A DNA stretch of 64,000 bases from Siderastrea siderea (GCA_964030785.1 OZ034966.1:2667701-2731700), one strand, 5' to 3'; positions 35,620 to 47,986 are shown, counted from the first letter of the stretch. Notes: a model not told the origin generated them from the letters alone. A program made the numbers and translations.

Positions 35620-36639
35620 ATGAACACCTCGCAGTTGCCATCAACACAAACTCCTTTCAACTGCTCCGGCTCAAGTTTCCCTGAATCCGAAGATGAAAGG
35701 AACGCTTATCAGCAATTTTGTCAATGTGCGATCCCGCCAGAAACATGGCACTCAATGGCTGAAGTCGTACTCAGCAAGCTGTTGTTAATCATCTCAATTG
35801 TGGGCAACTTGCTTGTTATATACGTCCTACAACGGATGAAACGAAACGGTGACCCGCATGCTGCCATGAAATTGCTTATTCAGAACCTTAGCGTTGCGGA
35901 TATGTGTGTTTGTATCATGTATAACGTTACTGAAACCATAAGCATCGATTCAAGCTTTACAGTCACCCCTGTATGCAAGCTATTCGCGGGTCTGTTGTGG
36001 GCAACGCTCTCAACCTCGTCATGCCTGATTTGCTGCGTATCTGCTGAACGCTACGTCGCTGTGGTAAAACCATTTGATTTTGCTTTAGACAAGCGTCGAA
36101 CAATTCTCATGGTTGTATTTTCGTGGTATTATTCGCTTGCTTTTTCTCTCCCGGACTTCTACTTTTTAACAAGAATGGAGGTGCCGTATTGCGGGAAAGG
36201 AATTGTTCCGATTTGCTCTTACGACTACATAAGAGGCACTGATATTACTGTTGCTTTCCTCATGACTCTATCAGCAACATTTCTTCTTCCAATTAGTTTC
36301 ATCGTTTGCATTAACATCGCTGTTGTCCGAACTTTATTACGAATTCAAGGTTCAAAGCTGTTCCGAAAGTTCCGGCCAACCACCGACAAGAAACGGCGAG
36401 GAGTTGTGTTTATTGTGTTGTTATTAACCGCCATATTTGTTGTGTGTTCGCTTCCATTTGCTACATTTTTACTGTTGAACGCGCTGAACATTCCCGTACC
36501 AAAGGAAGTTACTATTGTAGCATACTATCTTATGCTTGTTAATAGCACGGCCAATGCTTTTGTCTACTCGTTTTTCAGCGCTGAATTCCGTAAAAACTGC
36601 AAGGAGTTGTTTCTTCTACCGTTTAAGTGCCTTAAGTAA
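35620..36639 (+). CDS. Rhodopsin-class (class A) G-protein-coupled receptor, single exon, 339 residues
   Basis: An intronless ORF with an extracellular N-terminus bearing two N-glycosylation sites (NTS, NCS) and seven hydrophobic segments. Family landmarks: TM1 GNLLVIYVL, TM2 NLSVADMC (Asp2.50), TM3 start CKLFAG and end AERYVAVV (ERY in place of DRY), TM4 FSWYYSLAFSLP, TM5 with Pro in LLPISF, TM6 VVCSLPF (CSLP for CWLP) and TM7 NSTANAFVYSFF, where the usual Pro of NPxxY is Ala. A cysteine near the C-terminus (FKCLK) could be palmitoylated. It probably acts at the plasma membrane with a peptide or amine ligand, but the ligand cannot be told from sequence. Single-exon class A receptors are common in cnidarians. 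Confidence 0.9.
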   Translation: MNTSQLPSTQTPFNCSGSSFPESEDERNAYQQFCQCAIPPETWHSMAEVVLSKLLLIISIVGNLLVIYVLQRMKRNGDPHAAMKLLIQNLSVADMCVCIMYNVTETISIDSSFTVTPVCKLFAGLLWATLSTSSCLICCVSAERYVAVVKPFDFALDKRRTILMVVFSWYYSLAFSLPDFYFLTRMEVPYCGKGIVPICSYDYIRGTDITVAFLMTLSATFLLPISFIVCINIAVVRTLLRIQGSKLFRKFRPTTDKKRRGVVFIVLLLTAIFVVCSLPFATFLLLNALNIPVPKEVTIVAYYLMLVNSTANAFVYSFFSAEFRKNCKELFLLPFKCLK

Positions 36640-37600
36640 ATTTGTCTTAAATAAGATTTGTTACTTTCACTAACAATAACCAACCTTAAAAGCCTTAAGC
36701 TAATTCTTTCCGCAAATTCGATTTTAAGTAGTTAGCGTAAAAGTGACTGAATCGAACTGGAAAATACGGAAGGGTTTTTCATTCAGATAAACTTGAGGAC
36801 CACACTAATCAGCTTACTGTGATCGTTTTAATTAAAGCAGGCGAAAAATTATTTGTTATCGTTGAATAATTTCTAAAAAGTCGGCTTAATTAAATAATAA
36901 TTTTTGCATTTTGCATTTTCAGTTGCTGTTAAGAGTTTTTGGTCGTGATGTTAGCTGGATTTCCTTGACATGCAGGGAACAGAAACGTATGTCAAAAGAT
37001 CTGCCAAAAGTATAATAAGGTACAATTTTGTATTGCCTGTTTTTTACCTCGTTACCTAGCAAAATACAGGTAATAACAACACCGAAGATGAAACCCCACT
37101 CTTTTTGCCTTTTCCGTTCTTCTGATTGTTGTCTACTAGAAAGAAAAGCGGCTGTTGATAAAATTGCACTCAGAAAAAAAAAATTTGAAGAAAAAAAAAG
37201 GTACATAGAGTGTTTAGCTCAACCCTTCAAAAAATAGATTATAGAGGAGAGTAATTTAAGTTAAATCTGAAAGACAAATTTCTTTTCAACGCCGCTGTTT
37301 GATCAAAAAATAGGAAAGAAAAGATTTAAAGAGATCAAAGGTTAAGGACTCTAATTCCCCTTATTACCGTTAAGTCTTTTGTTCCCTGTTGTCGTTTTGG
37401 ATTGAACAGGAACCCAAGTGAGTTTTAAAATTACTGTGAAAAATGTTATGAATTAATAAAGGGCGCTGAAATCAACGAAGCGTGGGTCGTCAAAATAAAA
37501 AAAAATCATTGCATAAAATCAGAAATCATGACTAGGATGGGGTGAAAATTAATCGATTCCAAAGGTGCATTTAGTATGCAATAAAAAAAAACGCGGTCTA
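36640..37600. other. 3' flank of the GPCR; no gene seen
   Basis: AT-rich sequence with A-runs at 37,168 and 37,190. No exon signals were recognised. Confidence 0.5.
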
Positions 37601-37614
37601 GAGCCATTAAAAAT

Positions 37615-38185
37615 GTACATGTCAAACATCCTTTTTTTTACCCCGTTTATACCGAGTACTGTTGGGCATGAGTCAGATGAACGTGCCGTTTACACAACAT
37701 TTTTACACAATCTCGGGACCAGTTTTCAATGCAAGCAAACCTGCAGTTTGTTCGCTCACGAGCAAGTGCGGGTCAGGAGAAGCGTTCACACTGAGCTCTT
37801 GAATCGCTATCTTGTTGGGATCCAGTCGGCCATTACTACGCAAACGTTTGGGACTTTTATATATCACAGTGTATTTTAACAGTTATTCACCGAAGTGGAG
37901 GTGAACAGAACATGAAAATGTTTTACGTGCCCATTTTTTTTTACCTTTTACACAAGTAATGTTGGGCGTAAGTCGGGTTAAGAATGCTGTTTTCACTACA
38001 TTTGACCATGTCCGCCTCAGTTTTCGTGTATGTAAGGACACACGTATTTTGTTCGCTCACAGAATATCAACGACGGGTTGGCGTAGCGTCTTGATACGCG
38101 GATCTCTTGAATCCCGAGCATGTGTTGGCAGCCAATAGGCAATTAGTACGCAAACTTCTGGGACTTTTGTGACTCTCAGTAGGTA
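37615..38185 (+). repeat. Diverged tandem duplication, two units of ~260-290 bp
   Basis: Unit 1 (about 37,635-37,875) and unit 2 (about 37,945-38,180) share in the same order ttgggc.tgagtc, gttttca.t, ttgttcgctcac, tcttgaat, cca.t.ggc.attagtacgcaaac and tgggacttttnt. Identity is perhaps 65-70% by eye, so the duplication is old. No coding function was found in either unit. Confidence 0.65.
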
Positions 38186-38775
38186 AATAATGGTAGATAT
38201 TTCGCAGTAAGCTAAATAATCACCACTGTTCAGCTCCACTCGGTGAATAATTGTTTTAGTATATACCAGAGAAGTGAAAAGCCAGCCCCCAAAAGAAGTT
38301 CTGCCAGAAACTTCGGTGGGGCAAACACTGTTTTAATTGCAAATACTATCCGAGTCTGGCAAGCCAATCAAAGGGCGAGAACACAATTCACCTGTGTTGT
38401 GTATGCTAGCAGAGGATATCATGATATATCCGCTTCACACAAGGCCAGTCTATAAGTTTGACTTTTACACGAGAAAGCCGAGGCTTGCGAAGGAAAACAA
38501 TGACTTCCCAGGTGGTCGATACCTCGTAATAGGAGGTCCCACAAATACCCCTAAAAAGTTGGAGGAAATATAAAGGGAGTGGTCGGTTTAACACTGTTTT
38601 CAGTTAGTTGAGGAAATGACGGTGTGAGATTTGTTTGGGCCCGAACAGTGGCCATGGATGATAATGATGTGACCATATCAATGCTGATGGCGGTTTAAAT
38701 TGTAATGTGATGAAGATTTAAAGAAAACCATCAACACATATGTTACCATGCTTTCAAAGACTCTTTAATGACTTA

Positions 38776-38900
38776 TCATAATTCGGTAAATTGTGATCGT
38801 CCGGGTGGGTGTAGTCCTGAGAAGGACTGTTTGATGTGACATTGACTGACGTTTCGACAACCTGAGCGGAAGTCATCATCAGAGTGACTTATTTTGACTA
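38776..38900 (-). mobile_element. Penelope-like element fragment with a hammerhead-ribozyme-like core
   Basis: On the minus strand the core CTGATGA (38,876-38,882) and GAAAC (38,851-38,855) frame a stem-II-like segment with GAC/GUC pairing. GAAAC is followed by ACGT-CAGTCA-ATGT, a 4-bp stem III with loop, and then a cleavable GTC ending at 38,838. Penelope-like elements are known to carry hammerhead motifs. The assignment is tentative: stem II needs one unpaired base next to CTGATGA. A second, more decayed copy is at about 5,900-5,970 in the opposite orientation. Confidence 0.5.
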
Positions 38901-39157
38901 TTTTGTGACGTGTTAAACTTTAAACCATAATCAGTTCATTCAGCTCGTTTTGCTGCCATGAATCAGGCTCAACTCGTACGATTTTTGGTCTGAAACGAAT
39001 TGTGAAAGTCACCGATGAAAAATTGTTTCTTAACTTCCCTTCTCTTGTTAAACACTACGTTTGAATTAACAATTCTTCGGTTCCTTATTACTTTAACGGA
39101 CAGTAACGATAAGGGTTTCAGCAGCACCTAAGGTAATAGCGGCCCGGCTTTAGATCT

Positions 39158-39356
39158 GACTACGAGTACGAGATTGGGTATGACTTTTAAATTTCAAACC
39201 TGTGAAGTTTCCAGAGTCCTCACGCATTCGTGTTGTTTATCAGTAGAAAAGAAAGCTCCAGGAATGAGATTTGTACCGAGGTGATATGGTAACGTAAAGC
39301 CTGCAAACTGACCGAACTGAAAAGTCGTACTTGTACTCAATCTCGTACTCCTACTC
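39158..39356. repeat. Inverted repeat, ~200 bp
   Basis: gactacgagtacgagattgg and, inverted, ctcaatctcgtactcctact bracket about 140 bases. Mismatches are few. It is probably another small foldback or MITE copy. Confidence 0.55.
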
Positions 39357-40276
39357 AAATTGTTGCAAGAGCACCCAACAAGAAAATTTGATCAAAATAC
39401 CGCTATTTAATGTCTTTTTCTGTTTTCTCGGATTGATTTACGGCCTTTAAGGTGGTTCCATCAATATAAGCACTATTTTTGCTTGTGATAGCAAAATGTT
39501 ACAGTAAAACGACTTAAAATTGCCTTAAAATAATGAAGGCAAGTAATGAAATAATATGTAAATCGAGCATCTGCACGCTTCCAGTGAAATGCCTAAAATT
39601 AGATTGTAATAGTGAATGAGTCAGAATATTTGGAAATTAACTAACGAAAAATTCTTAAAATTTGGATATATCTTGCAGCGTCGTATTTTCTTCAAATAAA
39701 TGGAATAAAAGAGTGGGATCACCGAGTTTGTTTTCGAGAAAACGACAATTAATTTCCCTGAACCTACCAAGTTCCGAACGTGCGCGCACTAATCACGGAA
39801 AAAATGATGCGCAGAAAGGGTGCGCAATGCAATTGAATAGATTTGTTGGGATGCATTCTAGAGCGGAAATTTAAGCTACAAAAAATTTTCTGGAAAGGAA
39901 CCGTCAGGCATTTCCCGAATTTACAAGATTCCATTGGCTTTCCACAAGAGAGGATTGCTTTCCAGAAATGCAAGCTGATCTTAGTTCGCACTCCAAGCGA
40001 AATATTCTCCCCTTTTGACATTTTGCGAAAAATAACTCTAGAGTTTATTAACACAATTAAATCAAAATTTGTGTGGAGTGTAAGCCTTTCCAAACAGTTA
40101 TTGAACCGAAACGATATGTTGGGTGTCCCACATAATAGCCAGGATAGGATTCGGATAAGGTTTACAAGACGAAGGATTGACACTTTGTAAGTAACTGGTA
40201 TGACGTGGGTTATCCGTTAATAAAATAGGAATAGCTAAATCGAATTTGGATATTACTGCGACCATTTTTCTTGGGA
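39357..40276. other. No gene seen
   Basis: Intergenic sequence between the inverted repeat and the stop codon of the pentraxin-like gene. Open frames overlap on both strands (about 39,760-40,190) but lack family similarity and splice context. Confidence 0.45.
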
Positions 40277-43129
40277 TCATGGTTCGTTTACTTGCACGTC
40301 GCCATGCTGGGTGTCTTTAAACTGTGACCACTCGTGGACGGAGCCCTGATGAATGTTACAGTTGGTGTATTGGCTGGCAATTTCCCTCTCGGAGAGAATC
40401 CTACTCCACATGTTGACTTCTGCCACCTGGCCGGGCCCGAACGCGTCATGGAGTTGAAACCCACCTCCCAGGCTGACTTGCTCATTCCCTAACACGACTG
40501 TACCTCCGCGTAGGATCACGTGACCAGTTGACAGGCCTGTACCGCTACCAGCAAGCTGACCATCCACATAGATCTTGTGATCTCCGTTGGAGTTCTCCCA
40601 CGTCACACAGATGTGATGCAATTCATGATCTTCGATCTTAACTGTGTTTACTTTACTTTTAAGAAAAGATAATAAAATAGGAATGAGTAGACTTACATAC
40701 AAGCATGACACCAAAAGTCCGGCATGTGTCACACATAATTGACAAGACCGAGAAGCTGGCTTGACTGAACTTGACATTTTAATTAACTTGTGATGTCATC
40801 AGTCTTATAGGCCAATAACACAATGATGGACCCTCGTGTGGGAAACTAACTTTGCTTTTAATCGTTTTTAAACTTGCTTTTATGTCTTGCTATTCAACGA
40901 GATGCGTCACCAGTACCTTAAAATTTTCACTTAATACTGACTTCCACAGATTCTGTTTTTCCCAACCTTTCCGAGGCTCAAAGAGAATTTATTGTTTTCT
41001 ATGTTACGAAAAATGAAGATGGCTAGCTCGTTTTCATAGTTACTTACCTATTGACGTTATTTATGTCAAATTCGATTGTTGGGGAAATGCAGAGGTATAT
41101 TCCGTTGCCAAATGGCGATGTCGAGGTGGAATAACTGTAAACACATTGATAATCACTTGCTCCTGGATCCATTTTCGCGAAGAAGCACAGTGTGAATGCG
41201 TTCAGATCTTCCACGATGGCGTTCTCTTTCAAGGCGTAGTCCTCGGCGGAATGCTTCGGGAATGTCATTCGGTACTCTGCAAGCAAAGTTATAAAAGCAG
41301 AGCAAAAGTTATTAAGCATATCGCACTCAAAGAACTGTTGAAGAAACTGGCGTTTTCTTGATGACAGTAGGTGAACCATAGAACATGATGATGGATTATG
41401 AACGAATGAGAGAGTCTGTTACCTTCACACCATTGACATTGTAAGACTTGTAAGGTAATTTCCGATTGCTTCAGGGTCTTTTCAGTTCCTGGCATTCTCA
41501 AACTCAAATACTGATTGTACAGAAGTTCTTTTCTATTTTCCTTCGAACATGGGTTTGGTAAGGCTAATGAGCTTTAATTTATAAAGCGCATTTTTCGTAT
41601 GTACATCTATGTCCACATACGCTTTACGGCATTGACGGGTGAGATGGGAAGAATTTCAGCCGCTATTTGTTGTGATCTTGCTTTACGAGCAGAGCCCCTG
41701 CGGCTTAACCCATCCACTTTGGAATGATCCAGATCAGGATCAGTGAGCCAATATCACTCGGATTATTGCGCATCAAAGGAACCGATAGATCTTTGTCCAG
41801 AGTGGATTCATCGGTTCCTTTGATGCACCATGATCCGAGTGATCTTATTGGATCACTGACCCTGATCCGGATCATCCCAAAGGAACGCACCCTATAATGT
41901 ATGTTAAACTGACAGGCTAGCCGGTAATTGTGCCGGTAGTGTTGTGGGTTTTTAACCTCCCCTAGCTTCTAATTTAGTATGACTTGATGTAAGAGACAAA
42001 GTAGGCCAAAGCAATTAACGTCACCTTCTAATAACGCGATCATCGGAACAGATACAAGGTGTTGAACATAGTTAGCTGGTGGTAGTCATTCTACTTACCA
42101 GCGATTTCACAAACATGGTCTTTTGCTTGAACGGCGCCATTAGTGGTGTTTTTAAACTGGGACCACGCATGAACGTTGCCTTGTGGTATGTGGCAGTCTT
42201 GGTACTGGGAATCAATCTCCTCCTGCGACAGGACCCTGTTCCACAAGTTGAGTTCAGTCAGCTGGCCTGGTCCAAAGGCGTCACAGCGTTGGAACTTGCC
42301 TCCCATTTTGTCCTGATCTTGTCCGAACACAACAGTTCCTCCATGCAGAATCACATGGCCTTTCAACATGTTTGTGGCACTGTCTGCTAGTTTGCCGTCG
42401 ACATACAACTGGTAGTTGCCATTAGTGTTCTCCCAAGTCGCGCAGATGTGATGAAACTTGTTGTCTCTAACATCATTTTAGACCGTCTTGGAAAATAAAA
42501 TGTCGAAAGAGAAAGTAATAAAGATGATATTTTTAATTAGTTTTCTGTCCAGTGCTCATTCTGATAGAGCAATGAAGTTAACTTAATCAGAGTAGACTCC
42601 TGTTATCTCGAACGCGAAAGGCAGACAGAAAATTCAATAAAATGGTCCGAGATAGTCAACGTACTGCATGAGTAAACCAAAATTGTGCAACATGATCCAT
42701 GTAAAGGGAATGCGGAGTTTAAGTTCAAGATAGCGGTGCATTCAAGATAATCGGTGCGCCGGATAGTGGGGATCAGTTGCATCAACGATCGCACAACACT
42801 TTTGAAGAACACGGAAAGTTTTTCCGAGTAGGTTTATCCGGCATCATTTTCAAAAAGAGTATCACATCCCATCATCTTCAATTCTTCTCATCCATGTATT
42901 TCTACTCGTAATATTTACACTGTTTACACACCTCACGACAACATTTCCTATGTTAACTACGAAGCTTTTGTCTTCGGATCTGCATAGCTGTAAATATTCT
43001 GATGTCCGCGAGCACCTGCAGCCACTTTCACGAAAAGACAAAGAGTGATTGCGTTGAGGTCTTCCACGATGGCGTTCTCTTTCAAAGCAAAGTCTTTTGT
43101 GGAACGGCTTGGAAATGTCATTCGGTACT
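40277..43129 (-). CDS. Tandem pentraxin/laminin-G-like domain protein; first domain damaged, 5' exons missing
   Basis: Four exons are visible. The upstream domain uses A' (about 42,940-43,129) and B' (42,099 to about 42,480); the downstream domain uses A (41,048-41,276) and B (40,277-40,655, ending in a stop). Exon B' ends in phase 1 at GT/AG and joins A in frame; A joins B in frame if the acceptor at 40,656 is used. Domain 2 shows EYRMTFPKHSAEDYALKENA, HHICVTWENSNGDHKIYVDG and DAFGPGQVAEVNMWSRILS, typical of the pentraxin fold; HxCxTW fits the pentraxin signature except for its last position. Such proteins are usually secreted calcium-dependent binding proteins of innate immunity. Upstream exons with a signal peptide were not found. 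Confidence 0.75.
41709..41882. mobile_element. Hairpin MITE, ~175 bp
   Basis: tttggaatgatccagatcag and, inverted, ctgatccggatcatcccaaa form long arms that also share catcaaaggaaccgat near the centre. Arms of about 80 bp enclose a short loop. The element lies in the intron between exons B' and A of the pentraxin-like gene. Confidence 0.8.
42099..43129 (-). pseudogene. Broken first pentraxin-like domain (exons A' and B')
   Basis: A' reads EYRMTFPSRSTKDFALKENA and continues to YSYADP, then hits stops; the expected continuation is only found one frame over, near 42,975, so an indel is present. B' is well kept from FHHICATWENTNGN to VHAWSQFKNTTNGAVQAKDH, but upstream of it the frame meets TAA at about 42,478-42,480, and the acceptor region is changed relative to exon B. 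Both defects are in the same domain copy. Sequencing error could explain one but is unlikely to explain both. Confidence 0.65.
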
Positions 43130-43626
43130 CTGCGGATAAAACATGTCAATGTACAATTTAACTTTATAAGCCTATTTTGATGGTCTCATCATTTTTTCCA
43201 CCACACTAGTAGTCCTTTGGTATAGTAGAACATATACTAACCCAGCTGCACGGATAGTTGAACAGATAGTAGTCCAGTTGACGCTTAATTTATTTAATCC
43301 AGTGCAAAGGAGCGACCATGCAGGGCATAAAATAAAGTGTTTGGTGTCAGCGTATAATTACAAAATTTGATTTTTAATTATTTCAGTCACTTGAGTCACA
43401 GAAATTGCTTAGCAGCACTATACAAGAAAGAACTACTCAGTAGCTTTCACTTGAGTAATGGTTCTACATCCACAGCAAGTCCAAAATTACTAGAGTGTGG
43501 GAGAGGAAGGCTAAGTCGCGTTTCCTTAGTTTTTTAACAAGGATAGCTTTCATCAATGATAATGAGATAAGTATCCATTTCAGGCCAACCATAATGTATT
43601 TTAAATGATCTGTACTTCCTAGGAAA

Positions 43627-46600
43627 ATGAAGTCTGCCAGCTTCTTTACCGTGCTTCTGATTTTGCCGCTGGTATCTCCGGACAGTGGACAAGAACTTGA
43701 GCTCTGTTCTCCCATCCAAGGTGAGTTCGTATAATATCAGGCATCGAAACTATGCCAGAAGACTCGCAACGATTGTCAAAAATATACAAACCAAAAGACA
43801 TCCACACCCCGAACGTTATGTGTCATTTTCACCTTTATCTGGAAGGTCACTGACTGGCTATATGCATGAAAATCATAGAAAGCCTAGTAGTTTGCCAACT
43901 AAGGGACTGAAGAGCAAACAATCTATGGAACTACTCTACATATATAGCTATGATAAGCAAATGCTGTAGACAATGTTTCACACATGCTCATGGGAATTGC
44001 ACTGCTTTGCACCGTAAAGATACAAATTCCCCTAGTTTCGATGCCTTAGTCAATGGAACATTCTTTTCAGAGGCCGGTGACAAAACATGATTGAATGTTA
44101 AGAGAGGATTCATCTTCTTTTGGGAACTGATGGTTCATTACACTTAATGCAAATGCGGTTATTAAAATACACTGCTCCAGCGCAGCTAAACGGAGCTCAA
44201 TGATACGTATAGATAGACAGATAACCTTTATTTAAGTGTCAGTCTGAAATAGCTGTAAGAAACCACTGAATGGGGACACTATTTATGCCGGGTAAAATGG
44301 TTTTGAGCATATATTTCAACAATAGAGGTTTCCCATCGAAGGCGCTATCGTGTGATAGGTTGCCACAGGAAATTTGATGTTCACAACAAATATTAGCCCG
44401 AGAACGTAGTTCGAATGCTTACATGAAGTTTGAACATTAAATTTCGAGGGAACCTATCACACATAGGGCCTGAGACAGAAGGACTCTAGATAATGATATT
44501 ATTATACAAGGCTAAATTGCCAAAAACGGGCGTTAGGCGCTGATAGGCGCCCGTTGAGGAGAGACACTATCGCGTGGAAAGATCCTTCGTTGTGACCATT
44601 TAGATGGAAGCTATTGACCAGTACTTTCCTATGGTGTTGAAGAATATGCTACGCAAGGTGTCTCTAACTTTTGCAATTGAGTGTGTTGATAAAATCCTAG
44701 AGTGCAAGGTCACATTCAGTTGAAAGCTTTGAGTAGTACTTTTTCGTGGTATTGTTTATGTTGTGCAACGTGGTTCTAACTTTTTAGTCTGTGAATAAAA
44801 TCCTACGCGGTTTGATAAATCTGAATGTGTTCTTTTTAGTTTCAGTTAATCTTTCAAGTTTAATCAAGGTTGGGCGCTCTTGGGAGAGAAAGACTGGCTC
44901 TTAGAAAAAGAATGTAGAACTTTAAAATCTGTTAACTCAGAATCGAATCAATTCGACCAAGTTGACACAAAAGAACGTGGTGGCCCAACTGAGTTCTTTT
45001 TTTCAGTAAAACTGACAGTTATTTTAACATCACAGTAACGTTCAGAGTTCCTATACATGCCGATCTAGTTATTTTCTCAAACACTCTGAAAATGCCTACC
45101 TTACGTAGAGAAGTTTAAGCTCCAAAGATACGCTTGTGTTTGACTGTCCTACAGATAACTGCCAGCCCTTACACTGCAGAATTCACTGTGTAAATCATCT
45201 GATGGCCATTCAAACCATCATATACTAAAATAGAAGAGCATAAGCATGGCATTCCTCTGCTAATGCAATTTGTAACCGGGGAACTGACACTTTTCTATGG
45301 AAGCTGTAAAATTCGCGCTCGTACTTCCCGGCACGCGTTTAGGGAAAGTAAGGACAAAACAAGTTCAGGAAATTGGAAAAACACTTTCCGTCATACCTCT
45401 CCAAACACATGCTTGTATGACATAAGTAACAACAATTACACGGGGAAGTTATGGTGACAATTCAGCGCTCTGAACGCAGGATGAGCGCGGCCTTCAACCC
45501 ATTTGGTGGACATTTTGATTGATCATAAGAGAACACATAAGCAATTGCAAGTGCATATCTCTGCTTACGCAATTTGTAACTGAGGTGACACGTTACGTAT
45601 ATATTGGCAGAAAGAAGTTGTTGTTTTTGTTTGTTTGCTTTTTTTTTTACAGGGTTTTCGAGATGCAGCTTTTCCTCCAAACCTTCTTGGCGAGACTTAT
45701 CTTTTTTTTCCTAGATCCTAGACTTGGATCAAAATAAGTGTGGCTGCAAAAAGTGCTGCACAGTCTCGTGAGGGTTTCTTCACGCGGTTATAGAGATCAG
45801 GGAGTGCGCGCGAAGTCGGAACAACACTCAAGTAGAGGGAGCAACACCCTGCTTCGTTTCGTGTACTTGTCGATGTCCATTATAGAAATGCGTCACCGTG
45901 AGAAAAACAAATACCTTTGTAATATTTCAGTTTATCAATTATAATCTTTATTAGGATTATAATTGATAAAACGCTGTCATAGTCCGCGTTCTAATTCCTG
46001 ATACAGTACAATAACACGCTGTGTAACCTGTGTAACAAAACAAGTGTTTCCATAGGCTATTCTGTGCGTTTGAAGCATCTTTCGCTACGCAGGCTACACC
46101 CTGTGAATTTCAATGATTTTAACTTTTCCCTTGAATTAAAACGTGCCGTTTTTTCGTGTATAGATTTACTGTCTTAATTTTGCGCTTTGTCTTAACCCTC
46201 TAATATGCATATGGTGAGAAAAAAAAACAAATAGGTTCTTTGTCAGCTTGTTGCCACTAGCGACGAAAACTTTGACATTTGTAAGCATAGAGGGCGCCAG
46301 TCGCATCGCAAACAAATAATCCAAATCCAAATCCAAAATTAGAAACTTAGTCGTTTTGTATACACTGCGGGGTACCATTATCTTGAACCTCGATATACGG
46401 CTCTCCTAAAAACGACTGCTTGGGAGGCTACCTAGGGCCCAGATATTGTGTCAGTCAGGAGCATATCACGCTTCTGGTCAGTGTAATACTGTTATTTTGC
46501 CCCGGATATCTCGAACCTCCAGTATATAAAAATCCCGTTTGGTCCCCAAGCGAAGGTTTTCCCACAAATGTACCCTCGTTATCTCGAACTGACATTGAAG

Positions 46601-47986
46601 ACACGAGAGCAGCTATCCTAGTCCATGTTTCTTACATTTTCAAGCACGTAACAAACCAATTACATTGAACTCTAACATGTTGGGATTCAGTTGTATCGCG
46701 CATTTAATCGGTACATTGGCAGGGACCGCGCGGCCTATTTTGAAGGGGGTGGGGGGGCTAACTCGATGGCTCAAGGGTGAAGTAGGGGCGGGGGTCGGGG
46801 GTGGGTGGGGTGACAGCCTCAGGCAAAAATTTTGCTTTCTCTGGTGACTAATTAACAACGCATCTAGGGCGGCCAAGTGTGTTAAAAGTTGTCAGCTTAT
46901 ACCAGGAGGTGTCCCGGTTTATTCCCATCAAAGCTATGCTGAGGGTATAAAACTCTTCGACTTACCACTGATTAATAATGACGTTACGTAGAACACGTTT
47001 TGGTGGCCCAATCCGGAATAGAAGACAATATACAGTTACTGTTTTCTTAGTTTGGAGATAATTCCTTTCGCTCAGTAATGTACCCACGATAACAAAATGT
47101 AAGGAATGCGGGGCAGAATGTTTAGTTTTACTCAGAATACGAAAAATTGCACTCTATTAGGGAGCCAGGAAGTTTCCCAAATCATGTGCCCCAGCCTCTT
47201 CTTTCATCTCTACACACATTTTAAGACGTATCCGGCGCGGTGCAAATCTTGACGTATTGCCATTTAAGAACTCAAACTCAAAAACGGCTGCAGTTTTCTT
47301 AAAACTTGTGCAAGCAAACCTGTTATCATAACAGAATAAGGCCAACTGAGAAAACTGAACTGAGTGTCCTGAAATGTATAATTCACCAAAGCCAGTCTGT
47401 CGATATGTCCTGACTTCTGAACTGAGTAACGGATCAAAGCTATGCCATAGGGGGAGCAGGGATGACGCAGTTGTGAGAGCACTCGCCTTCCACCAATGTG
47501 GCCCGGGTTCGATTCCCGGTCCCAGTGTCCTATGTGGGTTGCGTTTGTTGTTGGTTCTCGTTCTTGCTCCGAGGGTTTTTCTCCGCTTACTCCGGTTTTT
47601 TACTCCAATTCGACCTGGACGTTAAGTGTTTACCGATGAGCCCCTGGCTCGGGAGATTAGGCGACTACTCTCTACACTATGACGTTAAAATTTGATTCAC
47701 CGATTTTTTTTTGTGTTATTTGCCTTATTTGTCATCGTTAGGAGCGAAAGAGATATTTCGGCAGCTAGTTCCAAAGTTTACATGCATAGAGGGGCTTGAA
47801 GAAGTCCCCTTGATTTCCAGCAAATATCTCGGGACGCTGTTGCCGATAATCCTATCTGGAGACAGACTACAGTTCTTAATGCCCGGGCCAGACAAGGACG
47901 AGAGTCGACGACAATTAAGTTTCGAACTCTTTGGGAGCAGAAAGCCGGTCAATGAGAGTTCACTAGAGTTAGAGCCCAAAGCATAG
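43627..47986 (+). CDS. Candidate secreted 112-residue protein, two exons
   Basis: Exon 1 (43,627-43,720) starts at an ATG, encodes a typical signal peptide MKSASFFTVLLILPLVSPDS and ends at a consensus donor G|GTGAGT in phase 1. Exon 2 (47,742-47,986) follows a TTAG acceptor, continues in frame and stops at 47,986. The mature part has only two cysteines (LELCSP and KFTCIEG) and two dibasic sites (ESRRQLSF, GSRKP), so one disulfide and prohormone-type cleavage are conceivable. No family is recognised. The 4-kb intron carries a LINE tail and a SINE. The exon pairing is inference from splice phase alone. Confidence 0.5.
44216..44283 (-). mobile_element. LINE 3' tail, same family as 18.9 kb
   Basis: On the minus strand the sequence begins agtgtccccattcagtgg, passes through gacacttaaataaagg and ends in a short TATC/CTAT repeat at 44,216. 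The same words end the copy at 18,855-19,010. Confidence 0.6.
47455..47695 (+). repeat. tRNA-derived SINE, ~240 bp
   Basis: A tRNA-like head with an A-box-like segment at about 47,463-47,482 (gacgcagttgtgagagcac) and a perfect B box ggttcgattccc at 47,506-47,517. The body contains gttgttggttctcgttcttg, ctccgagggtttttctccgc and ends gcgactactctctacac. This head-plus-body arrangement is characteristic of a SINE; it lies in the intron of the candidate secreted-protein gene. Confidence 0.75.

Noticed and set aside
43464..43715. Minus-strand 83-codon ORF
   Set aside because: Antisense to the signal-peptide exon on the plus strand, which has a consensus donor.
47455..47530. Functional tRNA gene at the B box
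   Set aside because: No acceptor stem or complete cloverleaf; downstream body matches SINE organisation.
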